Shown here: positions 11,381-44,322 of the stretch, piece by piece | Numbering within the stretch: position 1 is the stretch's first letter | Layout of the letters: each line of letters starts with the position of its first letter | Origin: Macrobrachium rosenbergii | Lineage: Eukaryota; Arthropoda; Malacostraca; Decapoda; Palaemonidae | Reading direction: 5' to 3' | Assembly (NCBI RefSeq): GCF_040412425.1 | Contig: NC_089756.1 | Coordinates: 9,517,226 to 9,581,225 of the forward strand | Length of the DNA: 64,000 nucleotides | Notes under the pieces: model-generated | The model's input: only the letters and a program-made list of their open reading frames with translations | The model's database searches: none | What the model was told of the DNA's origin: nothing | Program-made: the position numbers and the translations under genes

Positions 11381-12340
11381 ATGGGGACTGACCCTGCTCA
11401 CAACCAGTCCCCCGCCAGTTTAGAGACTGCAAGCCAGACTACTCCCCCAGAAATCTCCGTATCCCTATCCTCTTTTACCATGTCACCTGTCATCTCAGCA
11501 CATGATGCCCCACGCTCCCTTTCCGCCAGTTCATCTTTGGTGACTACAGCCCTATGAACCACAGCGTTCTACCATGAAACAATGGGCCACTACAGCACCT
11601 CTTCCTCAAAAAATTTTCATAAGGCTTCAACTCCATACTCTTTTACCAACCTTAAAATGTCCTCCAGTACCCACCCAGCTCTTATGTCAACCCTCTTTGG
11701 ACCCCAGAAGTGGGACAAGTACTTCATCATCCCCCCAACCGCTCTTTACACGAACAGTACACTCCACTTTCAAAAGTGCCTCAGAGACAGGTAGGAATGG
11801 TGAAATTCCTAACAAGGTTAGCTCAGTCTCAAGCAGTGTCCACCCTCAAAGACCTACAAGGTAGTGCCTTCTCTACTCTCCACACCTTCACCTTAACAGT
11901 TGCACAGGAATAGTGGTAAAACCCTCTGAGCGGTGCCCACTTGACAGTGTCAGCTGGAGTGACTGCTCAACAGACCATATAAAGAACTCCTAAGTGACCG
12001 CCATGAAGTTCTCCATGTTACATGCTACACTCTTGGGGACAAGAGCAACAGGAAATATCCAAAAAAATTTTACAAAGATCACTTTCAAGGGGCAAGACCT
12101 CCCATAAGATGTAAACATTGGAGGTCAACATTACAAAGTCGAAAAGTATATTCCTCCCCCACATCAATGCCAAAAGTGCTGGCGCTTCTGCCACCCAGCC
12201 AAATTTTGCAGATCACAACCATGCTGCCCCGTTTGCAGCTCACCTGACCATGATAGAGCAAGTTGCCACTCATAAGAGCACATTTAGCTGCTCTGGCAAA
12301 CATAATGTTTTTTACCTTGGTTGCCCTGTCTACAAGTTTG
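11381..12340 (+). pseudogene. ORF1 (Gag) of the I-like element
   Basis: Starts MGTDPAHNQSPASLETASQ, Ser/Thr/Pro-rich, broken by stops. Farther on, one frame reads HQCQKCWRFCHPAKFCRSQP followed by CCPVCSSPDHDRASCHS, a cluster of CxxC and His residues typical of nucleic-acid-binding knuckles in Jockey/I Gag proteins (about 12165-12285). Confidence 0.65.
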
Positions 12341-13309
12341 AATCAGAGGTGGCTGCCCTCCACTTCAAGCATGGATTGACCCTGAAAGAAGCTAGACAGG
12401 AGGCTTGCCACCATGGCTTTACCACTGTCACCCTGGCCCAGATTGTGACAACAGCAAAGCAAACAAACAAAGCTGCCAATATCACACCACAAACAACCCC
12501 TCCCCTTTCTCATCTTTTTAATTCCCCAATCCACCACCACCTCTAATACTTCCTTACCCTCTTCCCTTTCTTTACTTAAACCACTGGATACTTCTAAAGC
12601 ACCATCATCCACCACCTCTTCCCTTCTTATCTCAGGTGTATCTTTGTCAAACCCTTTTGAGGTGTTAAATTCAGAAACTCCTACCTTTACATTCCTATTA
12701 CCCCGTCCCTCACTCCCAAAGCTTCCTCTCCTTAACACAACCCCCACAGGAATAAATAAATGCCAGTTTGGAACAGCTCCAACGACCAATAACAAATTCT
12801 TCCCTTCCAAGTTTTCCCAGTCACCTCCTGTTTGCCCTTCACCCAAGAAGACCCTTACAGCCAAGCTTCCTCTGGAAATCATGAAGGACATTGAGGATTA
12901 CATAAATCAACCCTTTATCACGATCCCAAACCCAACCTCGTCCTCCACCTCCTCCCACACAAAATACGCTACTGTCCATCATACCACTGTTAAGGTCCAC
13001 AACTCTACCGCTGTCGTTCCCCCCCACTCCCTTGTCAACTTCCACAGAATCTCCACCTGCCTCGCCTTTCCCCCTCCCTGTCTCCTTTCCCACCCAACTT
13101 CCATGCAGACCTCCACTCAGGTTGTACCTGCAAGTCTCTCTCTTCCTATCCCTCCTCCTCACCTTTAGAGTTCCCCTCTACAGATGACTCACCCGTTATT
13201 CCTGATGTTCACCTGTCCTGACTTCATACTTAAGCCAGTCCATCCCCATCTAACAACCCTACCTCAACCATACTGACTATAATACCACATCATATATCTC
13301 ATTTCCTTT

Positions 13310-13830
13310 AATTTCTGTAGTCCAGTGGAACATCTGATGATTCTGATCCCACAGACACGATCCCAGATATCTCCTCTCACAATATGAACCTAAAGTAATA
13401 TGCCTTCAAGAAACTTTCCTTACCCAACCACATAACCTATTCTCAATCACCATTTGCATTATTCTCCTCATTCCATTTCTGCTTCTTCCATTTTTATTAA
13501 TTACAACAACCTTTCCTTGTACTACTATATAAGTCTTCTTGCAATGATGGATTACTATAGTATCATTCTTCCTTTCTCCCTCTTACCTTCTTGACTTCAC
13601 TGCCTTTCAAGACCTTTCCCAATTACTATCCCCTTTTCTTGTGATAGGTGACTTCAATTGCTACCGCACATTATGGACACGCCCTTGAACAGTTTTTGAT
13701 ATCTAATAACCTTTCTATTTTAAACTCAGAACACCCGACACATTTTGATGCAAAAACACATTCCTTCTCTTGTCTAGATCTATCACAATGCTCTCCTGCT
13801 CTCCAACTAGACTTTCATTGGTCAGTACTG
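13310..13830 (+). pseudogene. Endonuclease remnant of the I-like element
   Basis: PKVICLQETFLTQ at about 13388 (the LQE metal-binding motif of apurinic-type endonucleases) and VIGDFNCY near 13644 (the GDFN catalytic motif), in different frames with stops between. Confidence 0.65.
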
Positions 13831-14649
13831 TATTAGACCACTTCATAACTAGTGACCACTTCCCTACCCTTCTTTCACCTACTTCCTACATCTCATTTCC
13901 TAATCCTTCATGCTGGCAGATTGATAAAGCTGACTGGAGCTGTTTTACCACACTTTCAGACATGTCTCTGCCTCCTGCATCCTTTTCATCAACCCTTGAC
14001 ATGCTTACATACTTCATCATCACTGTTTTAAGTGCTGCGTTCACAGCCATCCCATGGACCACCCGACCTTTCACATCAGTGTATACCCTGGTGGAACAAA
14101 ACTGCACCAGAGCTCTACGCATAAAACTCACTGCTTGGCGTAGCTTCAAACAAAAAAGAAACTCTCCTGGACACCTCACTGCCTTTATAATTTTCAAAAG
14201 AGCCACGGCCTTATTAAAATACATAATACATGCTTCACAAATCGCAAGTTGGAAATGCTGTACCTCCTCATTAACTTCTTCCTCCCCTACTTCAGCTGTC
14301 TGGAGATGTATACATAAAATATCAGGAAAAGACCCACCTCATAAAGCCCCAGTACTAAACATAAATAACAATTTTATTGCTGACACAACAGAAATAGCCA
14401 ACACACTAGGCCAGTATTTTAGTCACATTAGTATAGGAGTTCCCCTCCGAGTTCACAAACATAAAGCTTTTGAAAACAGAAAAGAACCCAATCATCTTTA
14501 CATTACCTTCCATGGAACCATACAATATTCCATTTTCCATCGCAGAACTCATCTTGGCACTCAAATCTTGTCAGAACACATGTGAAGGCCCTGACGGTAT
14601 CCGCAACCAAATGCTCTGACACCTTTCGTCAAATTCCATAACCTTTCTC

Positions 14650-15400
14650 CTATCATTATTGAATAGCATATGGACAAAATGCAAATTTCCCCAGCAGTGG
14701 CACAAAACCCTCATCCTCCCCTTCCTAAAACCAAATAAATCAGGAAAAGCACCGCAAGACTATCGACCTATTTCTGTAATCAGTTGCTTCTGTAAATTAC
14801 TAGAAAGATTAATAAATTTTTGCCTAATGTGGCATTTAGAATCAAAACAACTTTCTTCATCTCATTTGGGTACAAACGAGGCAAGAGCACAGCGAACATT
14901 CTTACACACGTAGAATCTTACATCCAAACAGCCATTGCTTCTAAACAACCAGTCCTTGCAGTTTTCTTTGACTTAGAAAAAGCATACAATACCACCTGGA
15001 AATACCACATCTTACATCAACTACTTCAGTTTGATATAAAAGGCAATACTGTATGGGCATTTTCATCCAATCTTTTCTTAACAATCAAACCTTCCCATTT
15101 CTTTACCCTTCACTCAATATGAAGAAGTTCCCCAAGGCTGCATTCTTAGCTCTACCCTATATCTTATAGCGTATAATGGTGTTCTAGCATCCCTGATAGC
15201 AGGAGTTAGGTCTGCCCTTTATATTGATGATCTTGCAATTTATGCTGCTGATTCCTCAATCCCTAAGCACCTCTCACGTATACAGTCTGCCTTTCTAGCT
15301 GTCTCTTCATGGGCTACTAGACATGGATTCTGTTTTTCCACCAATAAAACTTTTTCCATTCTTTTCTCTCGCTCCCCAGCAGCATCTCCATCGCCACTTT
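14650..15400 (+). pseudogene. Reverse transcriptase remnant of the I-like element
   Basis: FPQQWHKTLILPFLKPNKSG, KAPQDYRPISVISCFCKLLE (RT motifs 0-2), VFFDLEKAYNTTW (catalytic Asp of motif A), and LYIDDLAIYAADSS near 15215 (intact YxDD of motif C). Frameshifts separate the blocks. Confidence 0.8.
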
Positions 15401-15719
15401 TGCTTTACAGTTCACCCATACAGTACTGTACTAGTGGTAAATTCCTTGGTTTAGGTAATTTTTTATTCCTGCCTTACCTGGAAGGAACACATGCAACCAT
15501 TTACAAAAACTGCTCTCCAACATCTTCACCTCCTTCAAATTTTATCCCATATTACCTGGTACACCACTTAGGAATAAGATTAGCCCTTGGGGCCTTCTGT
15601 TCATCACCAGTAGAAAGCCTCTATACTTAATCAGGAATAACATCACTCACCTGCCGACATGCCCTCCTCGCATAGATATTATGCCAGATTCCACCAATTC
15701 TCTACCCTGAAGCTAACTA

Positions 15720-16084
15720 CAGTGAACTCCCCTATTTGGGGGGGATGCATACCACACACACACACACACACACGTGCGAATAGCTAAAATCCGCGAATAC
15801 TTAAACCCCCTCTAAAAACACTTAGAAATGCCCATTTTGAGAGTTTAGACACAAGAAAAACCCTGTAAAAATGCTTATACCTGAGTATTTTAATAGTTTT
15901 ATCACAAAAAGTGCATTTATTCATGAAAATTATATGAAATTACAGTAATTAGTGAATATTTCTCAGTGAAAAATACCGCGAATGGGCGAATTTTCCGTGA
16001 ATAATGGCTAGATATGTTCCACAGAGAAACCCGCAAATGCGTGAGTCCGCGAATCATGAGAACGCAAATACGGGGGGTTTACTG
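15720..16084 (-). mobile_element. MITE family A, mariner-like, copy 1 (365 bp)
   Basis: TA on both sides (15718-15719, 16085-16086); ends CAGTGAACTCCCC and GGGGGGTTTACTG. Internal sequence with many TTCGCG/CGCGAA words matches copy 2 at 26613-26973 in inverted orientation. No ORF. It contains a short (CA)n at about 15752-15772. Inserted in the I-like element; absent from its duplicate copy. Confidence 0.85.
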
Positions 16085-16349
16085 TATACTTGAACCCCTC
16101 CTTGCCAAATTTACTAACAATCCCAACCAACCCCGCCCTTTCTCTATCCATATGGAAACCCTTCTTTCTCACTCTTCATCACCACAATTGGAAATCCTTC
16201 CTTTCTACATCCACACTTTCCCACTTTGGCTAATCCCCACTCCCTCAGTCTGTCCATCTATACTACACAATTTATCAAAGCTTAATACCCCTTCTTCTAT
16301 TCTATGTTCCCATTTCTTAGAGCATATTTTGACACATGACACATGCATC

Positions 16350-16911
16350 CCAATCTACACAGATGGCTTCAGTTCCCCTAAAGGCTGGGGCTGCTGTCCT
16401 TTTCCCCACCAAACATCTCCAATTACTGTTACCACCTGTGGCAAGCATACTTACATCAGGACTATATGCCATTTTGTTTGCACTAAAACAGCTTCTCATC
16501 TACCCCTCACCATCCTTCATTATTTTCACAGACTCTGCTAATTCTTTATCTCTCATCCAATCTGTTGACTGCATCCATCCCATAGTGTGTGAAGTTCAAG
16601 AATGGTTCTTTTGTATTTTAATCCGGAAAAAACTAGTCTGCATCTGCTGGACCCCGAGCCATATGGGCATCCCAGGCAACAGTGAGCAAGTGGATTCTTT
16701 GGCTCGCTCTGCAACTTTGTCAGGGTGCCCACATTTCAAAACCATACCATATTCAGATTACTTCCCATTCTTCCGTAACTACTTAGTAAATTGCTGGCAG
16801 TCTTTCTGGTCCAGTAATTCAATTAGCAAGCTCCTCACAATTAAACCTACCATACTACCATGGTTAAACCCATGCCACAAGAATAGACGATGGGAAACAG
16901 CTCTTGCCTGA
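16350..16911 (+). pseudogene. RNase H domain of the I-like element
   Basis: IYTDGFSSPKGWG (first Asp), FIIFTDSANSLSLIQS (DS motif), and CWTPSHMGIPGNSEQVDSLA (the W-P-H-G-GN...D-LA signature). One frameshift falls between the first motif and the rest. Confidence 0.85.
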
Positions 16912-16945
16912 CTGCGAATTGGCTATTCAAACCTCATAATCCTTT

Positions 16946-18480
16946 GGCGTTTAGAATCTAAACAACAACTTTCTTCATCTCAATTTGGCTACAGATGAGG
17001 CAAGAGCACAGTGAACCTTCTTGCACACATAGAATCTTACGTCCAAAAATTGCTTCTAAACAACCAGTCCTTGCAGTTTTCTCTGCATTAGTAAAAGCAT
17101 ACAATATCACCTGGAAATATCACATCTTACGTCAGCTACTTCAATTTGATATAAAAGGTAATACTGTATGAGCATTTTCATCCAGTCTTTTCTTAACAAC
17201 CAAACCTTCCATGTATGCATAAACTCTTCCATTTCTTTAACCTTCACTCAATATAAAGGAGTTCCCCAAGGCTGCAGTCTTAGCTTTACCCTATTTCTCA
17301 TAGCAATTAATGGTATTATAGCATCCCTGCTAGTGTGAGTTAGGTCTTCCCTTTATGTCAGTGATCTCACAATATATGCTGCCGATTCCTCAATCCCTAA
17401 TCTCCACTCACATATACAGTCTGCTGTTCTAGCTGCCTCTTCATGGGCTGCACCACTTAGAAATAAGATTGGCCCTTGGGGCCTTCTGTTCATCACCAGT
17501 AGCAAGCCTCTGTACTAAATCAGGAATAACATCTTATCAAAACTTAATACCCCTTCCTTTATTCAACGTTCTCATTTCCTAGAGCACATTTTGACACATG
17601 ACACTTGCACCCAAATCTACAGATGACTTCAAGTCCCCTAAAGGCTGGGGCTGCTGTCCTTTGCCCCACCAAACATCTCCAATTACTATTACCATATGTG
17701 GCAGGCATACTTACATGAGAACTATATGCCATTTTGTTTGCACTAAAACAACTAATCTACCCCTCATCATCCTTCATTATTTTCACAGACTTTGCTAATT
17801 CTTTATCCCTCATCCAATCTGTTGACTGCCTCCATCCTTTAGTCCATGAAATTCAAGATTGGCTCTTTCTGGAAAAAACTAGTCTGCTTCTGCTGGACCC
17901 TGATCCATGTGGGCATCCCAGACAGTGAACAAGTGGATTCTTTGGCTTGCTCTGCAGCTTTGTCAGGATGCCCTGATTTCAAAACCATCCCACATTCAGA
18001 TTACTTCCCATTCTTCTGTAACTACGTAGTAAATTGCTGGCAGTCTTTCTGGTCCAGTATCTCAAATAACAAGCTCCGTACAATTAAACCTACCACACTA
18101 CCATGGTTAAACCCATGCCACAAGAGTAGATGATGGGAAACAGCTCTTGCCCGACTACAAATTGGCCATTCAGACCTCACACACCCCCACCTGATGAATG
18201 GGTCCCCTCCAACCTTGTGTAACTTGCCATATCCATCTTTCCATATCCCATATAATCCTTTCCTGCCCCCAGCACAGTCGCACGCAACAGAGCCTTTACC
18301 AGCCTAACCATACTTCTCTGTCCACCTCGCCTTCTCACTGAGACAGAACACTTCTCCATGTGTAATCTGCTTCCTTCAACAAATATATGTTCTTCATTTA
18401 ATATAACCTACCAACTAATAATTCTGACCATATGGTCTCTAAGGCTTGGCACTTGATTGATATTAATTCAATTCAATTGT
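16946..18480 (+). mobile_element. Second partial copy of the I-like element, with its 3' end
   Basis: 16946-17350 matches the RT segment 14833-15240, 17455-17530 matches about 15560-15635, and 17530-18170 matches 16265-16925, so two internal deletions separate the matching blocks. The YIDD motif has become YVSD here. Beyond the end of copy A it continues RLQIGHSDLTHPHLMNG to the 3' terminus, which copy A lacks. Confidence 0.8.
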
Positions 18481-18672
18481 GATTAAACACTGAAGAAAGC
18501 TTTACTGTTCTCATATGGTGGTAAAAGAACAAATTAACATCATGGTTGCTTATACAGTATTATCATAATTTTATTTTTATCTTTACAACTATTCAGGAGC
18601 ATTTTTCCTTTTGTTTAGAAAATATCGTACTATACTTTTGTAATCATATTTTTTTAAATTGTTATCCAACAG
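18481..18672. other. Short spacer before the host terminal exon
   Basis: AT-rich, T-rich toward 18672; provides the polypyrimidine tract and acceptor of the following exon. Confidence 0.5.
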
Positions 18673-19097
18673 ATGACCCAACATTTTGGGCTCAGCTGAT
18701 GACACAGCAACTGTTAGAAGCTCAAAAAGAGGAAGCTCAATGGAACAGCATGCCATTATCACCTAAGTTTGCTAGCTCAAAAGAGAGAAGAAGACCAAAG
18801 AGAGCAACATCCTCGCTCCCTTCCATTGATCGTGCGGACTGGCGCTTGATGAAGGAATTCACTAAATTGGATAAATCTGAATTACATAATGGAAAACTGG
18901 TCTCTCATTCTACAAACAAGACCTCTTTGCAAGACCAAGTTGATGAAAATAAACATTTGGAATTAGAGGAAAAGGGAGAGAGCAGTGTTAATAATAGTTT
19001 TAAAAGGCCTTTGCCTCTTAAGAATGAATGGATTGAAAGAAGATTACATTCTGGTCTCTCTCAGAAGAAAAGGAAAGGTGGTGATATTTCAGTGTGA
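18673..19097 (+). CDS. Terminal coding exon of an unrecognised host protein
   Basis: An acceptor (T-rich tract ending ATCCAACAG) precedes 18673. The exon begins with the last two bases of a codon and reads DPTFWAQLMTQQLLEAQ, then a hydrophilic, Lys/Arg/Ser-rich stretch ending QKKRKGGDISV and TGA at 19095-19097. Basic clusters (ERRRPKRAT, QKKRKGG) suggest nuclear localisation. About 141 residues with no stop, frameshift or repeat character, unlike the decayed retrotransposon immediately upstream, so it looks like a maintained gene. I do not recognise the family, and earlier exons are not visible between 18480 and 18672; they must lie beyond the retrotransposon block or outside the window. A processed pseudogene is less likely because of the good splice acceptor. 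Confidence 0.6.
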
Positions 19098-22000
19098 TTA
19101 ACTTTTCTTTTTTAGAAATGATTTTTGATTTTATGAATGACATTTTTCTTGCAGAGGATAGATTGAGTTTTAATATAAAATTTTTACCATTTATATTTGA
19201 ACTTTTGGTATCCTCCTGGGGTCAAAGAAAAAACCTTACACTTGAGATAATTTCTTGAAGAGCAAAATTTGATTTCTTCCTATTTTTTATATCAATTAGA
19301 ATTAATGTAATTTTTTAGCTCTCATATGTAAGAATTTACATTTTTTTCAGGACTGAACCAATTTTTTGTTTTTTGTAATTTTTATTTATTATATTACACT
19401 GAAAGTTTTTTAGATTAATAATTGGGCTTTCAAGAAAGAACAGTGACTAGGAGTGTAGTGTGTTTTAAAGAGATACAAAGAATTACAGTCGATTCAGTAC
19501 ATTAATGCATTTTCAAATCATTAGTTCAAAGTCAGAGATTTTAGCTATAAAGCACAACTTTGCACATGGTTTTTTTTTTATAGTTCTTAAGGATCTCAAG
19601 GTTGTACTTTAGTATGGTTAGGCTTGTCTAGGAAACTTTAGGCTTTCCTACAAGGGTTTCTATTCAGTTAACAGTTTACTTTCGGGGACTGCCTACATCA
19701 TGTTGAATCCATGCTACAACACATTACAGCTATTCTCTGGCATGTTTGTTTTAACCACTCAAAGAGGTATATTAATTGGGTTTCCCTCTGAGATATTAGC
19801 AGAAAACGAACCACTTGGTCTCGTAAACACTTCCCTTAGATTTTGGTGGGCCAGCATCTCTGCACATCTTAGGGTAAAGTCTCTCTCTCACAGATGTTGA
19901 ATACTCTCCAGCCATAAAGCAAGATCACCTGCAAGACTGGTGATTACAGAGCAGGTGTAGCAGTGGACCATGGGTATGATACTCTCAACATCTTCACCAC
20001 CAGCAACGGATCCAAATACCATTCAGCTTGCAGTCGTCATGAGCCCAGGAGTGACTAGCAACTGGTTGATCACTCCTCAGGTCAGGCAGAACAGTGGGAA
20101 GGTGAGGTGCACATGCTGAGGTTGTCCCATGGTTGCTGGAAAGTGTCTTCTGCCCATGGGTCCAATACTGATGATATGAACTATGGGAGTTTTCTGTTTA
20201 GGTCTATGGCAAAAAGATCTACCACTGGATGCCACCAGACATTGGACATCATTTGCCATGTGTGGGTGCGGGTACCCCTCCGACCCTACCACTATTTGTT
20301 CTTTGTAGTGAGATGGTATAAGGACCAGTGTCCAAGGAATGGTGTTTGAGTAAGAGGTTGATGATTGGCTTCAAGTCTTTCATCACCTATCCCACTAGAA
20401 AAATGCAACCGAAAAAGCTTGGAGAACATCTGTCCACAGTTTCTATTTAATCTTTCTTCATCTTCTCTATTTCCATCTCACTTCGATCTCCAGAGCAGAA
20501 GATTTTGAAGAGTCCTACAAGCAAGACAGACAGTATGGGTCAGTGAGATAGAGGGCAACATTCCTGGAGGGTAAACCTGTAGTGTCCCAAAGATCTGGAC
20601 TACTATTGGCCTCCGCATGTCAAACAAAGAACAAGGTCAGTGGTGATTGCAGACATGGAATGTGTGAACCCACTATTATGCTCAGGACATGCTGATTATC
20701 GATAAAAGGTGAAGAATAACTCGACCATTATCATCCTCAATAAAAACACTAGGGAGAAAAACCCCAGTAACAAGTCATTCAAGTACAAATCACCTTTAGG
20801 CCAAGTTTCAACAGCCATGATGAGGACACAAGTAAAGCTTCACACAGCACTGGTTGAAGAGAAACTGAATGCTAGGCATATCACAGTGTGATTACCCACT
20901 ACCCGAGACAAGGAGACCACCAAACTAAAGCCTGGTTTCCAAGCTTCATCTTGTCCTGACACTGCCAATTGATGTACCCTTACAAAAGGCAAGCATCTGT
21001 ATTCTCATTGGAACGTGAATGGGTAAACCTAATAACTATATGTTGGTATTGTTGGCTGTGGGATATTTTGAAATTTATCAAGTGTAGGCTATACTGTACG
21101 GTCTGTTACTTACAAAGTAGACTCCTGAGGCATCTTTAAGCTGAGAGGCTAGTGTATAGTGTATTAAAAGGGTTTTTAAATGCTTTCCAAGGTTGTTAGA
21201 TCCAGACTTAAACCTGTGCTACTTTATCAGTCACAATAACGGTTTCAAAAATTATAAAACTAGTCACTGTAAAATATATTAAAATGTAATGAAAATAAGA
21301 TTACTGTAGTGGGAAATAGGAACTAAATTCAACTTACTTTTAATTTATTGAACCAAGTATCAGTTACAACTGTTCATACATAATGATGCTGGTTACAGAG
21401 GTCACATCCACTCGTTCATTATAATGCTGAAGGCTACAACCCTTCAGATTTAATATATTGTTGGTTAATATGACTACCACAGGATCAGCAGCAATTAGAA
21501 TAACCACAGAATAATCACGTTCAAAGGTAACCATATACAAATGAATAGGGGTATAAGTGGTAACGTGTCACCCCACCTAATTTTGCACCCTACACACAAT
21601 TCATTGATAAACCCTACAAGGCAAAAAGAAAGAAAAAGAAAAATAAGGCTAAACAGAACTGATACTTAATGCATGGTTTTGACCAAATCTTAAAAATAAT
21701 GTCTCGTAAATTGTGCTCATTTTCCAACACTTGGTCTACTTGACTATATAAAAAAAAAAAAAAATCACTGGTCCAAAATAAAACATTCAAAACATCCATA
21801 TTCTAGTTAATGATGTGACAGTCTAAATAACCTCTTTCACAGGATGAAATAAAAGTAATTAAATTATATATTCCTCGGCATCATTTCCTTATATACATGA
21901 ACATTTTGCTGGAGTAATCCACGTAAAGTACTGAACATTGTTTCACACCCTCATGGTAAATAAACCACTCTCATTCATTCACTTCACTAATATGATTATA

Positions 22001-22763
22001 CAACTATTTTCCAAGCCTATGTTTGCACTAAAGATGAAGCATCACGTGTCCTTAAAACACAGAATTGTAAAATAGAAAAATAGTATGAGAGGAAACAAAT
22101 ATACTGGAGCAAAGTGAAGCATAGGCCAGGAAATAATTATAAAGTAGTATACCATAATATGAGTTCAAGACTAATTATAAATAGTTATAAATTACTTCAT
22201 GTAAGTTGCTTTTGCTTGAAACATTTAAAAATATTGGCCTCCAACTTTGCTAGGAAGATATAAAACATAAATAGAAGAAAAAGCCATGCGTTGTAAATCT
22301 GTACCAAAAATGTAGCGTTTGTTTTGTTTTTTCATCTCTGCATCCAGTAAACTAGTTTGCCATACAAAAGAAAAAAAAAACCACTTGAGACCCTTGAAGA
22401 TGAAAACTAGAATCTGTAGTATTGGCAACTGACCCAGCAGCTCCTAAATTCCTCCTGATTTTTTACTCATTTTGCAATACACCCAGATGAATCCTACTGG
22501 ATGTGTGGAAAAGGAGATTGATGTCTCATGAAATATATGAAAGGGATATGACTAAAATAGAAGAGGATGAGTTGTGGCTATGTTGGGAGAGAAAAGGAAG
22601 GAGATCTGTTTAAGGTAATATATATTCACATATGCACTTTCAATGGATAAATGTGCATGCATACCACTGTGTCAACTCAAAGTATAAAGGGGCTTGCAGT
22701 AATGGCAACATAAGAAGGCCAGTGCATAATAATGACAATGATCGAGAAAAATACGGCCAATTT
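19098..22763. other. Intergenic or 3' UTR sequence between two convergent host genes
   Basis: The plus-strand gene ends at 19097 and the minus-strand PP2A gene ends at 22764, so 3' UTRs of both should lie here. 19690-20960 is less AT-rich and has no stop-free frame above 81 codons; I could not identify it. No RNA gene seen. Confidence 0.5.
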
Positions 22764-44171
<21,408 letters not shown>

Positions 44172-44322
44172 TTTCAGAAGTTTATAATGTTTCTCACTGC
44201 AACTATAACGACTTTCAATCACTAGAACGACTATAAGTGAAAAACACCGACTGTTTTCATGGCCACCTTGGTTACTCGTCTACAATATGGCGGCCGACTG
44301 TCTCCATCTCATGACGTCATAC
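44172..44322 (-). promoter_or_regulatory. Probable PP2A-C 5' UTR and promoter, with CRE palindrome and YY1-like site
   Basis: Upstream of the start codon on the minus strand are a perfect palindromic CRE (ATGACGTCAT, 44311-44320) and GCCGCCATATTG (about 44285-44296), one base from the well-known YY1 promoter motif, followed by AACAGTCGG-type initiator-like strings. No TATA box is evident at the right distance. Mammalian PPP2CA promoters are known to be TATA-less and to use a CRE; its use here is inferred from position only. Confidence 0.55.

Larger units (their letters stand above)
10940..18480 (+). mobile_element. Decayed I/Jockey-like non-LTR retrotransposon with RNase H, plus a partial second copy
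   Basis: Order on the plus strand: GC-richer 5' leader (from about 10940, start uncertain), ORF1 from ATG 11381, a Gag zinc-knuckle cluster (12160-12285), apurinic endonuclease remnants (13320-13830), reverse transcriptase (14650-15400), RNase H (16350-16740). A second, deletion-ridden copy of RT, RNase H and the 3' end runs 16946-18480, ending in TTCAATTCAATT-type repeats. Many stops and frameshifts. The RNase H domain after RT and the multi-cysteine Gag point to the I group of the Jockey superfamily; the family name is inferred. Confidence 0.75.

Noticed and set aside
12343..13168. Overlapping ORFs of 107 to 182 codons on both strands
   Set aside because: Low-complexity Pro/Ser/Thr-rich sequence in the Gag-to-endonuclease region of the dead I-like element; the minus-strand frames are shadows.
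19690..20960. Possible coding gene (ORFs of 60-80 codons on both strands)
   Set aside because: No frame shows a recognisable domain, consistent splice sites or continuity.
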